This document shows positions 16,475 to 25,656 of a stretch of DNA of 38,284 nt, piece by piece. Source of the stretch: Actinomycetes bacterium (GTDB taxonomy: Bacteria; Actinomycetota; Acidimicrobiia; Acidimicrobiales; JAMCQF01); contig JAJZBS010000013.1 in assembly GCA_021851885.1 (NCBI GenBank), forward strand, positions 1-38,284, in the 5' to 3' direction. How positions within the stretch are numbered: the stretch's first letter is position 1; each line of letters starts with the position of its first letter. The notes beneath the pieces are model-generated. The model was not told where the DNA came from and ran no database searches. It saw only the letters and a program-made list of their open reading frames with translations. The position numbers were made by a program, and so were the translations under genes.

Positions 16475-18277
16475 ATGACCATCACCCAGGAGCGAGCCCC
16501 TGGGGCAGCCGGAGCCCCCTTTGCCGGGGAGGTCCTTCCCGACCACGACGAGGGGCCCTCCGGACTCCTCAAGTGGATCTCCTCGACGGACCACAAGGTC
16601 ATCGGGAAGAACTACCTGTACACGTCGATCATCCTGTTCTTCATCTCCGGGATCATGGCGATGCTCATCCGCGCGCAGCTCTCACAACCGAACAGCAGCC
16701 TGATCAGCTTCCAGCAGTTCAACGAGCTGTTCACCATGCACGGCAGCCTCATGCTGTACCTCTACGCAGGCCCGTTCGCCTTCGGCGGGCTCGCCAACTA
16801 CGTCATCCCGTTGCAGGTCGGCGCGCCGGACATGGCCTTCCCGCGCTTGAACGCCCTGTCGTACTGGCTCTACCTGAGCGGGAGCATCATCATGGTCAGC
16901 GGCTTTTTGACCGCCGGCGGCGCGGCAAGCTTCGGATGGGTCGGCTACGCCCCGTTGTCGAGCGTGACGAACTCGCCAGGCACCGGGCCCGATCTGTGGA
17001 TCATCGCGATCGCTCTGACGGGTTTCTCGGCGATCTTCACGGCCGTCAACTTGATCACGACCATCTTCTACTTACGCGCACCCGGCATGACGATGTTCCG
17101 CCTCCCGATCTTCACCTGGAACATGCTCGTCACCGCCATCTTGATCCTCATCGCCTTCCCCGTGCTGACCGCCGCGATGGTCATGCTCTTCGCAGATAGG
17201 CATTTCGGGACCCATATCTACTCGGTGGCCGGGGGAGGAGTCCCGCTGTTATGGCAGCACCTCTTCTGGTTCTTCGGCCACCCGGAGGTGTACATCCTCG
17301 CCTTGCCGTACTTCGGCATCGTCACCGATATCTTGCCGACCTTCTCGCGCAAGCCGGTGTTCGGCTACAAGGGAATGGTCTTCGCGACGATGGCGATCGC
17401 GGGCCTGTCCACGGGTGTGTGGGCCCACCACATGTTCACGACCGGGGCGGTGCTGCTGCCCTTCTTCAGTCTGCTGTCGTTCCTCATCGCCGTCCCGACG
17501 GGGATCAAGTTCTTCAACTGGATCGGCACGATGTGGAGGGGGCAACTGACCTTCAAGGTGCCGATGCTGTTCGCGATCGGCTTTCTCTTCGCCTTCTTGA
17601 TGGGCGGCTTGTCGGGCGTGTTGCTCGCGTCACCTCCGATTGACTTTGCGACCCACGACACCTATTTCGTGGTCGCACACTTCCACCAGGTCCTATTCGG
17701 GACCGCCGTGTTCGCCGCCTTCGCGGGCTTCTACTACTGGTACCCGAAGATGACCGGACGCATGCTGCGCGAAGGGCTGGGCAAAGCCCACTTCTGGGTG
17801 ATGTTCATCGGCTTCTGGCTCACCTACGTCCCGCAGTACGTCCTGGGCCTGCGCGGCATGCCGCGGCGCATCGCCGTCTACCCGTCGGGGCTCGGGTGGA
17901 CGTTCATGAACCAGCTGTCGACGATCGGAGCGAGCATCATCGCCCTCTCGTTCCTGTTCATGCTTTACAACCTGTGGGTTTCGTGGGCGCACCCGATCCC
18001 GGCAGGTGACAACCCGTGGGATGCGGGGACCCTCGAGTGGTGGGCCTCCTCTCCACCGCTGCACCACAACTTCGTGAACCTTCCGCGCATCCGCTCCGAG
18101 CGTCCCGTCTGGGACGCCAACCACCCAGAGCACGACAAGGCCCACCGGCCTAGCGCCATCGCCCGGATGGCGGCGATGAGCGCGAACGGGCAGACTGGCG
18201 GCAACGGCCACGCCGGCGGCAATGGACAAGCCGGCGACGGCACCACCGGATCACCTGGATCGGCGGGAGCTCACTGA
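16475..18277 (+). CDS. ctaD: Cytochrome c oxidase subunit I
   Basis: 600 residues and the catalytic subunit of the aa3-type oxidase, which reduces O2 to water and pumps protons. The ATG at 16475 has a GAGGGAG-like ribosome site. Twelve hydrophobic segments are visible. Key ligands: His269 and Tyr273 in HPEVY (CuB and the cross-linked Tyr), His318-His319 in WAHHMF (CuB), His402 and His404 in AHFHQVLFG (hemes a3 and a). The [10 protein letters not shown] form marks an A-type oxidase. MHGSLML holds another heme a ligand. The C-terminus is odd: after the [14 protein letters not shown] tail come Gly-rich near-repeats ([15 protein letters not shown]). The TGA overlaps the ATG of ctaF. Confidence 0.97.
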   Translation: MTITQERAPGAAGAPFAGEVLPDHDEGPSGLLKWISSTDHKVIGKNYLYTSIILFFISGIMAMLIRAQLSQPNSSLISFQQFNELFTMHGSLMLYLYAGPFAFGGLANYVIPLQVGAPDMAFPRLNALSYWLYLSGSIIMVSGFLTAGGAASFGWVGYAPLSSVTNSPGTGPDLWIIAIALTGFSAIFTAVNLITTIFYLRAPGMTMFRLPIFTWNMLVTAILILIAFPVLTAAMVMLFADRHFGTHIYSVAGGGVPLLWQHLFWFFGHPEVYILALPYFGIVTDILPTFSRKPVFGYKGMVFATMAIAGLSTGVWAHHMFTTGAVLLPFFSLLSFLIAVPTGIKFFNWIGTMWRGQLTFKVPMLFAIGFLFAFLMGGLSGVLLASPPIDFATHDTYFVVAHFHQVLFGTAVFAAFAGFYYWYPKMTGRMLREGLGKAHFWVMFIGFWLTYVPQYVLGLRGMPRRIAVYPSGLGWTFMNQLSTIGASIIALSFLFMLYNLWVSWAHPIPAGDNPWDAGTLEWWASSPPLHHNFVNLPRIRSERPVWDANHPEHDKAHRPSAIARMAAMSANGQTGGNGHAGGNGQAGDGTTGSPGSAGAH

Positions 18278-18669
18278 TGCGCGTCGAAGCACTCCTCCTT
18301 CTCGGCTTGGCGGTCTTCTTCACCATCACTGGGACCGTGTACTGGTTCACCTCCTACGAGCAGGCGGGCACGCTCATGCTCATCGGCAGCGCTCTGCTCG
18401 GCCTGCTCCCCGGCGCCTACTACTTCTGGTGGTCACGGCGCATGGAAGAGCGCACAGAGGACAGGGACGACGCCGAGGTCGCCGAGGGTGCGGGCACGGT
18501 GGCCGCGTTCCCTGGGTCGTCGATCTGGCCATTCGTCCTCGGTGTCGGCCTCGCGCTCACCGCCGTTGCACTGGTCCTCGGCATCTGGACGGCGGTCCCG
18601 GGGATCGCACTCGTCATCTCGGCCCTCGTCGGCGTCACAGTGGAAAGCCGGCGGGGCGGAACGGTCTAG
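18277..18669 (+). CDS. ctaF: Cytochrome c oxidase subunit IV, actinobacterial type
   Basis: 130 residues with the start overlapping the end of ctaD (TGATG), so translation is coupled. Two N-terminal helices (residues about 4-24 and 31-50, ending GAYYFWWSRRMEERTEDRDDAEVAEG) and two C-terminal helices (WPFVLGVGLALTAVALVLG and the TAVPGIALVISALVGV block) enclose an acidic cytoplasmic loop. This layout matches the small CtaF subunit of actinobacterial bcc-aa3 supercomplexes. It is structural and has no redox ligands. Aconitase starts 12 bases downstream. Confidence 0.88.
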   Translation: MRVEALLLLGLAVFFTITGTVYWFTSYEQAGTLMLIGSALLGLLPGAYYFWWSRRMEERTEDRDDAEVAEGAGTVAAFPGSSIWPFVLGVGLALTAVALVLGIWTAVPGIALVISALVGVTVESRRGGTV

Positions 18670-18681
18670 AGTCGGCCGGCG

Positions 18682-21402
18682 GTGCCCTCCTCCCCTCCCC
18701 CGACGTCTCTCGACAGCTTCAACACCCGCCAGCGCCTCGACGCAGGCGGCACCTCCTACAGCTTCTACAGCCTGACGGCGCTCGAGAGCTGGGCCGGTCT
18801 CGACGCGCTGCGCCTTCCCTACGCCCTCAAGATCCTCCTCGAGAACCTGCTGCGGCACGAGGACGGCATCAACGTCACCGCGGACGACATTGCCTCCCTC
18901 GGGGCCTGGACCCCCGGGGCGAGCGGGAACGGGTCAACAGCCGCGCGGGAGATCCTCTTCATGCCGGCGCGGGTGCTCATGCAGGACTTCACCGGGGTCC
19001 CGGCAGTCGTCGACCTCGCCGCGATGCGCGACGCCATGATCGCCATGGGCGGTGACCCGGCGCTCATCGACCCCCAGATCCCCGTCGAGCTCGTCATCGA
19101 CCACTCGGTCATCGTCGAGCAGTCCGGGACCGCGGGGGCCTTCGGCTTCAACGCGGCCACCGAGCTCGAGAGGAACCGCGAGCGGTACACACTTCTCAAG
19201 TGGGCGCGCTCCGCGTTCCCGAACTTCCGTGTCGTCCCGCCGGACACCGGCATCTGCCATCAGGTGAACTTGGAGCACTTGGCCCGCGTCGTCTTCACCG
19301 ACGAGAGCGGCCTCGCCTACCCGGACACGTTGGTGGGCACCGACTCCCATACGACGATGATCAACGGCCTCGGCGTCCTCGGCTGGGGGGTCGGCGGCAT
19401 CGAAGCCGAAGCGGCGATGCTCGGCCAGCCGCTGCCCATGCTCGTCCCCCCCGTCGTCGGCCTCAAGCTGACGGGGTCTTTGAGCGAGGGGACGACGGCG
19501 ACGGATCTCGTCTTGCACATCACCGAGCTCTTGCGCCGCCACGGCGTCGTCGGCAAGTTCGTCGAGCTCCACGGACCCGGCATCGGAGCGATCCCCCTCG
19601 AGACGAGAGCGACAATCGGCAACATGTCGCCCGAGTACGGGGCGACATGCGCCATCTTCCCGGTGGACGACGAGACGCTGCGCTACCTCGAGCTCACCGG
19701 GAGGCCTCCTGAGCTCATCGCACTCGTCGAGGCGTACACGAAAGAGCAGGGCCTCTTCTACGATCCGGGCGTCGAAGTCGCCTACGCCGAAGAGGTCGAG
19801 CTCGACCTGGGCTCCGTCGAGCCCAGCATCGCCGGCCCCTCCCGTCCCCAGGACCGGATCCCGCTGTCGGGTGCCAAGAAGGCGCTGCACACGGCTCTGG
19901 CCGCCTCTCCTGCGCCCAAAGCCGGTGCCTCCGGTGCCTCCGGTGCCGCGAGCAGCACGCGCTCGCGCGCCGCAGGGGTGCGTTCGGGCGACGTCGTCAT
20001 CGCCGCCATCACGAGCTGCACCAACACCTCGAACCCCCAGGTCATGGTGGCCGCCGGGCTCCTTGCCCGCAATGCCGTCGCACGGGGACTGCGCGTCCCG
20101 CCCTGGGTGAAGACATCCCTCGCGCCGGGATCGAAGGTCGTCACCGAGTACTTGAAGGTGGCACGGCTCGACGCCCCGCTCGACGCGCTCGGGTTCAACC
20201 TCGTCGGGTACGGGTGCACGACATGCATCGGCAACTCCGGGCCCTTGCTCGACGGTGTCGCCGGCGCTGTCGACGAAGGTGATCTGTCGGTCGCGGCGGT
20301 GCTGTCGGGCAACAGGAACTTCGAAGGACGCATCCACCCCAAGGTGCGCCTCAACTACCTCGCCTCGCCGCCGCTCGTCGTCGCCTACGCGCTCGCCGGC
20401 ACCGTGGACATCGACCTCACGGCAGAGCCAATCGGCACGGGCGCAGACGGGCAGCCGGTGCACCTCGCAGACATCTGGCCGACGCCGGCCGAGGTCGCTG
20501 CGACGATGCGGGAAGCGCTTCGGCCGGGGATGTTCGCAACGACCTACTCCTCCGCCTTCACAGGCGACGAGCGCTGGGAGTCGCTTGCCGCCCCTGAGGG
20601 GACGACGTTTGGATGGGATGGCTCTTCGACCTACATCCGCCGGCCCCCCTTCTTCGAGGACCTGCCGCACGAGCCGGTTCCCGTGCAGCCGATCCGCAAC
20701 GCGCAAGTTCTCGCCCTGCTCGGCGACAGCGTCACGACCGACCACATCAGCCCGGCGGGCAACATCCCCGTCGACGGACCGGCCGGGCGCTACCTGGTCG
20801 GCCACGGCGTGCGGCGGGAGGACTTCAACTCATTTGGAGCCCGCCGGGGCAACCACGAGGTCATGATGCGGGGGACTTTCGCCAATGTCCGGCTCCGCAA
20901 CAAGCTCGCTCCAGGAACCGAAGGTGGGATGACCCGTCTGTTGCCCGATGGCGGGGAGGAGACGATCTTCGACGCAGCCGAGGAGTACCGCCGGCGCGGC
21001 ATCCCCCTCGTCGTCCTCGCCGGCAAGGAGTACGGGACCGGCTCGTCTCGTGACTGGGCGGCAAAAGGGACCGCCCTCCTCGGCGTGCGGGCCGTCATCG
21101 CCGAGAGCTTCGAGCGGATCCACCGCTCCAATCTCATCGGCATGGGGGTGCTGCCCCTCCAGCTTGCAGACGGCACGACGATCGCCGGCCTCGGCCTGAC
21201 CGGGGAAGAGGAGATCGACATCGACGGCATCGAAGACCTCTCTGCGGGGAAGATCCCTGCAGAGGTCACCGTTCGCGCCGGCGATCGGACGTTCCGCGTG
21301 CGCCCGCGCGTCGACACCCCGAAGGAGGCGGAGTACTTCCGCCACGGGGGGATCCTCCCCTACATGCTCCGCCAGCTGCGAGCTGGCGCCTCGTCGCGCT
21401 AG
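18682..21402 (+). CDS. acnA: Aconitate hydratase A
   Basis: 906 residues, the usual length of the AcnA/IRP1 type. It isomerises citrate to isocitrate through cis-aconitate in the TCA cycle. The start is GTG at 18682, 12 bases after ctaF. The [4Fe-4S] ligands are Cys446 (SCTNTSNP), Cys512 and Cys515 (GYGCTTCIGNSG). Substrate-site blocks include DSHTTMINGLGVLGWGVGG, GDSVTTDHISPAGNI and AGKEYGTGSSRDWAAKG. A low-complexity Ala/Ser insert (about residues 410-437, KAGASGASGAASSTRSR) sits just before the first Cys block. The gene ends in a CTAG that is also the stop of qcrB on the other strand. Its place right after ctaCDF suggests co-expression with respiration. Confidence 0.96.
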   Translation: MPSSPPPTSLDSFNTRQRLDAGGTSYSFYSLTALESWAGLDALRLPYALKILLENLLRHEDGINVTADDIASLGAWTPGASGNGSTAAREILFMPARVLMQDFTGVPAVVDLAAMRDAMIAMGGDPALIDPQIPVELVIDHSVIVEQSGTAGAFGFNAATELERNRERYTLLKWARSAFPNFRVVPPDTGICHQVNLEHLARVVFTDESGLAYPDTLVGTDSHTTMINGLGVLGWGVGGIEAEAAMLGQPLPMLVPPVVGLKLTGSLSEGTTATDLVLHITELLRRHGVVGKFVELHGPGIGAIPLETRATIGNMSPEYGATCAIFPVDDETLRYLELTGRPPELIALVEAYTKEQGLFYDPGVEVAYAEEVELDLGSVEPSIAGPSRPQDRIPLSGAKKALHTALAASPAPKAGASGASGAASSTRSRAAGVRSGDVVIAAITSCTNTSNPQVMVAAGLLARNAVARGLRVPPWVKTSLAPGSKVVTEYLKVARLDAPLDALGFNLVGYGCTTCIGNSGPLLDGVAGAVDEGDLSVAAVLSGNRNFEGRIHPKVRLNYLASPPLVVAYALAGTVDIDLTAEPIGTGADGQPVHLADIWPTPAEVAATMREALRPGMFATTYSSAFTGDERWESLAAPEGTTFGWDGSSTYIRRPPFFEDLPHEPVPVQPIRNAQVLALLGDSVTTDHISPAGNIPVDGPAGRYLVGHGVRREDFNSFGARRGNHEVMMRGTFANVRLRNKLAPGTEGGMTRLLPDGGEETIFDAAEEYRRRGIPLVVLAGKEYGTGSSRDWAAKGTALLGVRAVIAESFERIHRSNLIGMGVLPLQLADGTTIAGLGLTGEEEIDIDGIEDLSAGKIPAEVTVRAGDRTFRVRPRVDTPKEAEYFRHGGILPYMLRQLRAGASSR
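21371..21387. terminator. Short hairpin at the acnA/qcrB convergence
   Basis: GCCAGCT, a GCG loop, AGCTGGC: a perfect 7-base stem at the very end of acnA, just before the shared stop site. There is no gap between the two convergent genes, so this hairpin inside the coding sequence is the only local structure that could help end either transcript. It has no T-tract. Confidence 0.3.
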
Positions 21403-23039
21403 TCCTCTGTGGGCCGCTGAGGCTCTTCGCTTCCGCCCCTTCGCCTGCGATCTGAAGCGGCCGCGTGCCCACCAGCTCCTCCGCCCGCCGGATCGGCGGC
21501 GACGTGGGTCGGGACGAGCTCCGGCTCCAGCTCCTCGACGCCGTCACCGGGTCGCGGCGCGGAGACGTGGGTGCTGTACTCGCCCTCGGGGGAGCGTTCA
21601 ACGATGTAGGCGCGCTTGCGCTTGCCGCCGGCCTGCCTGTGGGCCAGGTCGATGCAGATCTGATGCGCCACGAGGCCCACGATGACCGGTACGACGAAGA
21701 TGAGGATGCGGAATGACCAGAGCACCACGTTCAACGAGACGCTGAAGTAGTTGGCGAGGACGTCGGTGGAGCTGGCGGCGAACAGGACCCCGTAGAAGGC
21801 GAAGACGCCGGCCCCGACCCCGGTCCGCAAGGGCCGGTCCCGCGGGCGGTCGAGGAGATGGTGCACGGCGTAGTCACCCGTAAAGCGCGCTTCGAGGAAC
21901 GGCCAGGCGTAGAAGAGAGCGAAGGTGAGCCCCGGCAGGATGATTGCCGGGATCGTCACTTCCAGGGGGACCGTGTGGCCCAAGGCGGTGAACTCCCAGC
22001 TGGGGAAGATGCGCAGCGCCCCGTCGAGCCAGCCCATGTACCAGTCCGGTTGTACCGCGTAGCTGACCTTGTAGGGGGCGTACTGGCCGAACTGCCAGAT
22101 CGGGTTGATCTGGAAGAGCGCCCCCATGCCGACCAGCACCCCGAACGTCATGAGCAGGAAGCCGTTGGTCTTGAAGAAGAAGTTGGGCCATAGCGGCGAG
22201 CCCACGACGTTGCGCTCGGTCCGGCCCGGTCCGGGGAACTGGGTGTGCTTCTGGCGGACAAGCAGGAACAGGTGGGCGCCGATGAGGGCGGCGATGATCG
22301 CCGGGAGGATGAGGACGTGGACGATGAACAGCCGGGGGATGATGACCCCGTTGCCCGGGAAGTTGCCGCCGAAGAGGAAGAAGGCCAGGTACGTCCCGAC
22401 GAGTGGGATCGACAGAAGGATCGAGAACGCGATCCGCAGGCCGGTGCCCGAGATCAGGTCGTCTGGCAACGAGTAGCCGATGAAACCATTGACGATGGCG
22501 AGCGTGAGCAGGGTGACGCCGATAGCCCAGTTCAGCTCGCGCGGCTTGCGGAAGGCGCCGGTGAAGAAGATGCGCGCCATGTGCACGGCGATGGCCCCGA
22601 CGAAGACGTCGGCAGCCCAGTGGTGCGCTTGGCGCATGACGAGCCCGAAACGCACGGAGAAGCTCAAGTCCACGGTCGACGCGTAGGCGGCGGATACCTT
22701 CTGGCCGCGGAGCGGCAGGTAAGCACCGTGATAGATGACTTCCTTCGTCGACGGGTCGAAGTAGAGGGTGAGGAAGACACCGGTCACGAGGAGGACGACG
22801 AAGGAGTACAGGGCGATCTCGCCGAGCATGAACGACCAGTGGTCCGGGAAGATCTTGTCGAGCATGGTGCGGCCGCCCTTGGACAGGCCGACCCGGTCGT
22901 CCAGCCAGCCTGTCGCCCGGCTGACCATCGTCTCGGCGCTCTTGGGCTTGCCGCCGGGAGCGGCCGATCGCCGTCCCTTGGGGCGGAGGGAAGGGCGGCG
23001 CGCGCTGCTCGCGCCGTCTGTGGATGCGGAAGCGCTCAC
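21399..23039 (-). CDS. qcrB: Cytochrome bc complex, cytochrome b subunit
   Basis: 546 residues from GTG at 23039, which overlaps the qcrA TGA (GTGA). QcrB binds two b hemes and oxidises menaquinol in the cytochrome bcc complex. After a 50-residue basic Ser/Lys/Arg N-terminus come the standard helices. Heme ligands lie in RQAHHWAADVFVGAIAVHM and in the fourth-helix block around RLFIVHVLILPAIIAALIGAHLF. The Qo-site region includes PDW (VQPDWYMGWLDG). As in actinobacteria, the protein is longer than mitochondrial cytochrome b and ends in an extra helix block plus a 90-residue hydrophilic Glu/Pro/Arg tail. Its TAG shares CTAG with the acnA stop. Confidence 0.95.
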   Translation of the reverse strand: MSASASTDGASSARRPSLRPKGRRSAAPGGKPKSAETMVSRATGWLDDRVGLSKGGRTMLDKIFPDHWSFMLGEIALYSFVVLLVTGVFLTLYFDPSTKEVIYHGAYLPLRGQKVSAAYASTVDLSFSVRFGLVMRQAHHWAADVFVGAIAVHMARIFFTGAFRKPRELNWAIGVTLLTLAIVNGFIGYSLPDDLISGTGLRIAFSILLSIPLVGTYLAFFLFGGNFPGNGVIIPRLFIVHVLILPAIIAALIGAHLFLLVRQKHTQFPGPGRTERNVVGSPLWPNFFFKTNGFLLMTFGVLVGMGALFQINPIWQFGQYAPYKVSYAVQPDWYMGWLDGALRIFPSWEFTALGHTVPLEVTIPAIILPGLTFALFYAWPFLEARFTGDYAVHHLLDRPRDRPLRTGVGAGVFAFYGVLFAASSTDVLANYFSVSLNVVLWSFRILIFVVPVIVGLVAHQICIDLAHRQAGGKRKRAYIVERSPEGEYSTHVSAPRPGDGVEELEPELVPTHVAADPAGGGAGGHAAASDRRRRGGSEEPQRPTED

Positions 23040-24031
23040 GTCGTCGTCCGCTCCCAGAAGCCGGGGCCGATCGGCTGGTCGTAGTCGTGCTGGGCGCGCA
23101 ACCGGCCCTTCGCGTCGACTCTCAGCGCGAGCTGCGGCAGGGGCCGCGGCGCCGGGCCGAAGACCGGTTCCGCCGCGTAGTAGGTGGTGCCGGTCGGCCT
23201 GGGGGCGATGTCGAACAGCGACTGGTGGCACGGGCAGAGGAGCTTCTCGACCTGGTGCTCGAAGAGGCCGACCGGGCAGCCGGCGTGCGTGCACACCTTG
23301 GAGTAGGCCACGTACCCCTGCGGTCCCCACGTCTCCTTCCCGGGTCCTGTCACGATCGGGGTGTCCGCGAGCCGGACGAGGAGCGTCTGGCTGATAGCCG
23401 AGCCTTCGGCGCCGGCAGGGAAGACCGTGAGGACCCCGCCGATCTCGAGATCGTCGACGGTCACGGGCCGGCCGTCGATCGTGACGACGAGCGATCCCTT
23501 GCGCCACTGCGTGTGGAAGAGCGAGCCCTTCGGGAGCGGGCCGAGCGAGCGGATCAGCGGGAAGGCGGCGACGACGCCTGCGACGCCGCCGGCGGCAGCC
23601 AGAAGGCGGGTCAGGAGGGAACGGCGCCCGATGGCAGCAGCCCCGCGCTCGACGAGCGCTGCGTCGAAGGCGTCGCGAGCAGCGTCGTCGGAGTGCAGGA
23701 CGTGACGCTCCTCCATGAAGGGGCCACGGGCCATCAGGTACTTACCCCAGGCGGTGAAACCGAACCCGAAGAAGAACAGGCCCGCACCGATCGTCCCGCC
23801 GAGGACCTCCTCGCGGGCGTTGACCCAGTAGGCGGCCCCAAATGCCATGAAGCAGGCGAGAGCGGCCAGGAAGCAGGCGACGACGACCTTCTCGGCGCGC
23901 CCGGGGTGCTTCGCAAACGGCTGGAGCCGGGGATCGTCGGGCGGAAGCGTCGCCAAGTGCGCTCCTTGTTCGTGTCCTTCGAGCGCTGCTTGACCCTCGT
24001 CGCCGGCGCGCACGCCTTGTCCTTCGCTCAC
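23036..24031 (-). CDS. qcrA: Cytochrome bc complex, Rieske iron-sulfur subunit
   Basis: 331 residues from GTG at 24031, overlapping the qcrC stop (GTGA). It carries the [2Fe-2S] cluster that takes electrons from menaquinol to the cytochrome c subunit. It has three membrane helices, as in other actinobacteria: about 48-70, 76-98 and 142-162. Cluster ligands are Cys247 and His249 (CTHAGCP) and Cys266 and His269 (CPCHQS). Cys252 and Cys268 can form the supporting disulfide. Arg136-Arg137 in IGRRSLLTRLLAAAGG stands right before helix 3 as a twin-arginine signal. Insertion by Sec for helices 1-2 and Tat for helix 3 is known for the Streptomyces homologue and fits here. Confidence 0.95.
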   Translation of the reverse strand: MSEGQGVRAGDEGQAALEGHEQGAHLATLPPDDPRLQPFAKHPGRAEKVVVACFLAALACFMAFGAAYWVNAREEVLGGTIGAGLFFFGFGFTAWGKYLMARGPFMEERHVLHSDDAARDAFDAALVERGAAAIGRRSLLTRLLAAAGGVAGVVAAFPLIRSLGPLPKGSLFHTQWRKGSLVVTIDGRPVTVDDLEIGGVLTVFPAGAEGSAISQTLLVRLADTPIVTGPGKETWGPQGYVAYSKVCTHAGCPVGLFEHQVEKLLCPCHQSLFDIAPRPTGTTYYAAEPVFGPAPRPLPQLALRVDAKGRLRAQHDYDQPIGPGFWERTTT

Positions 24032-24936
24032 GCGCGGTCCCCGATCCAGAAGCAGATCGCCATGAGGCCACCGACACCGAGGAGGAGCCCGATGAAGCCC
24101 TCGGCGACCGGGCCGATGCCTCCGAGACCGAGACCGCCCGGGTTCGCCGGGTGCTGGATCGGACCGGTGACGTACTTGACGATCGCGTCGACCTCTTTGG
24201 GGCTCAAGTTCCCGGGACCGAACTGGGGCATGTTGCCGGGCCCGGTGCGCACGGCTTCGGCCACCTGGAGCGGCGTCGCCTGGTGCAGTGACGGGGCGAA
24301 GGTCCCCGCGCCGAGCGCGTCACCGGCGCCCGTGATGGTGTGGCACCCGGCGCAGTTCTCGGCGAAGAGGTTGGCGCCGGACGACAGGCTGGCCTGGGAG
24401 AGCGACAGCTTCGGGATCCCGGGTCCGGTGCGATCGAGCGAGTGGACGAAGGCGACGATGTCGAGAGTCTCCTGTCGGTCGAAACGGGGCGCCTTGCGCA
24501 CGGCCTGAGCGCTGGAGATGGCGAGCGGCATGCGCCCCGTCGACACCCAGAAGTCGACCGTCGCCTCGCCGAGGCCCTGCAGGTTCGGGGCCCGCGAGCT
24601 CCCCGCGGCCTCGGAGCCGTGGCAACTCGCGCAGTTCTCCTGGAACAGCGTGTAGCCCTCGCCGATCGAGACCGTGCCACTCGGGGCGACGGCCCCGGGG
24701 CTGGACGTGGGGTACCCCGACACCGGCGATCCCAGTGCACCGGGCTGAGGGCCCGACGTCGACGCGGCCTTCACCACGGCACCTCGGGCGGCCGCCTTCG
24801 TGGCGTGCGGTGGGGTCTGGGCGCCGGAGGCGACTTGGGAGAAGACGGTGAAAAGGCCCACCCCGGCCACGATCGCGGCGGGGAAGACGAACCGGAGGCG
24901 GCTTTGGACTGGACGGGGGGGGGCGGGATCAGGCAT
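24028..24936 (-). CDS. qcrC: Cytochrome bc complex, di-heme cytochrome c subunit
   Basis: 302 residues. There is an N-terminal signal or anchor helix (about 14-38), a Pro/Ser/Gly-rich stretch, two cytochrome c domains and a C-terminal membrane helix (about 277-298). The heme c sites are CASCH at 102-106 and CAGCH at 195-199. The axial Met candidates are in GRMPL and NMPQFG. In actinobacteria this double cytochrome replaces a soluble cytochrome c and hands electrons directly to the oxidase CuA. ATG at 24936 stands 3 bases after the ctaE stop. A run of nine G (C on the coding strand) at 24915-24923 covers codons 5-8. Confidence 0.95.
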   Translation of the reverse strand: MPDPAPPRPVQSRLRFVFPAAIVAGVGLFTVFSQVASGAQTPPHATKAAARGAVVKAASTSGPQPGALGSPVSGYPTSSPGAVAPSGTVSIGEGYTLFQENCASCHGSEAAGSSRAPNLQGLGEATVDFWVSTGRMPLAISSAQAVRKAPRFDRQETLDIVAFVHSLDRTGPGIPKLSLSQASLSSGANLFAENCAGCHTITGAGDALGAGTFAPSLHQATPLQVAEAVRTGPGNMPQFGPGNLSPKEVDAIVKYVTGPIQHPANPGGLGLGGIGPVAEGFIGLLLGVGGLMAICFWIGDRA

Positions 24937-24939
24937 CGG

Positions 24940-25542
24940 CTACTTCAGGAGGAACAGACAGCTGAACAGACCAATCCAGACGATGTCGACGAAGTGCCAG
25001 TAGTAGCTCACGGCCTGGAAGACCGAGAGCTCGCCTGGATCGCCGGCCGGACCTTTCATCCTCCCGAGGAGGAAGACCATTGCGACGAGGCCGAGGATCA
25101 CGTGGAGACCGTGCAGCCCCGTCATGATGAAGAAGAGCGACCCGTAGGCATTCGTCGACGGGCGGGTCGTCAGCGTCACCCACTCGTATCCCTGGTTGGC
25201 GACGAAGAGGGCGCCGAGGATAAGGCTGACGACGATCCACTTCTTCGCTCTGGACCGGTCCCCCCGCTCCTCTTTCCAGACCGCCATCTGCATCGTCGGG
25301 CTGGAGGCGAGGAGGACGACGGTGAATACCCCCGCCTGGACGACGTCGAGCTTCGTCCCCGCCGGCGGCCAGACGATCGCGTGGGCCCGGATCGTGAAGA
25401 AGGCGGCGAAGAGCCCGCTGAAGAACATGAACTCCGAGCCGAGCCAGATCATCACGCCGACCGCGAGCAGAGGCGGTCGCTTCGGGACGAACGGACGCGC
25501 CGGAGTCGGTTCAGCCAGGATCGTCTGCGTCACGGTGCTCAT
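24940..25542 (-). CDS. ctaE: Cytochrome c oxidase subunit III
   Basis: 200 residues from ATG at 25542 (MSTVTQTI). An upstream in-frame start at 25575 is possible, with nothing to support it. There are five hydrophobic helices, as in the short actinobacterial subunit III: LLAVGVMIWLGSEFMFFSGLFAAF, the VFTVVLLASSPTMQMAVW block, the WIVVSLILGALFVANQGYEW block, the GLHGLHVILGLVAMVFLLG block and the YYWHFVDIVWIGLFSCLFLL block. The Glu in the first helix and the HFVDIVWI signature are conserved. It stabilises subunit I proton uptake. It opens the ctaE-qcrC-qcrA-qcrB operon, the classical actinobacterial order. Confidence 0.95.
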   Translation of the reverse strand: MSTVTQTILAEPTPARPFVPKRPPLLAVGVMIWLGSEFMFFSGLFAAFFTIRAHAIVWPPAGTKLDVVQAGVFTVVLLASSPTMQMAVWKEERGDRSRAKKWIVVSLILGALFVANQGYEWVTLTTRPSTNAYGSLFFIMTGLHGLHVILGLVAMVFLLGRMKGPAGDPGELSVFQAVSYYWHFVDIVWIGLFSCLFLLK

Positions 25543-25656
25543 TTCTAGTGGATGACTGACTGCGGCGTCAGGCACACGGACTGCCCGCCGACGCCCGGAC
25601 GACGCGGGTTTATGGCCGCCTTTTTTACCGCATTCACTCCGGTCCAGGCCAGCTGC

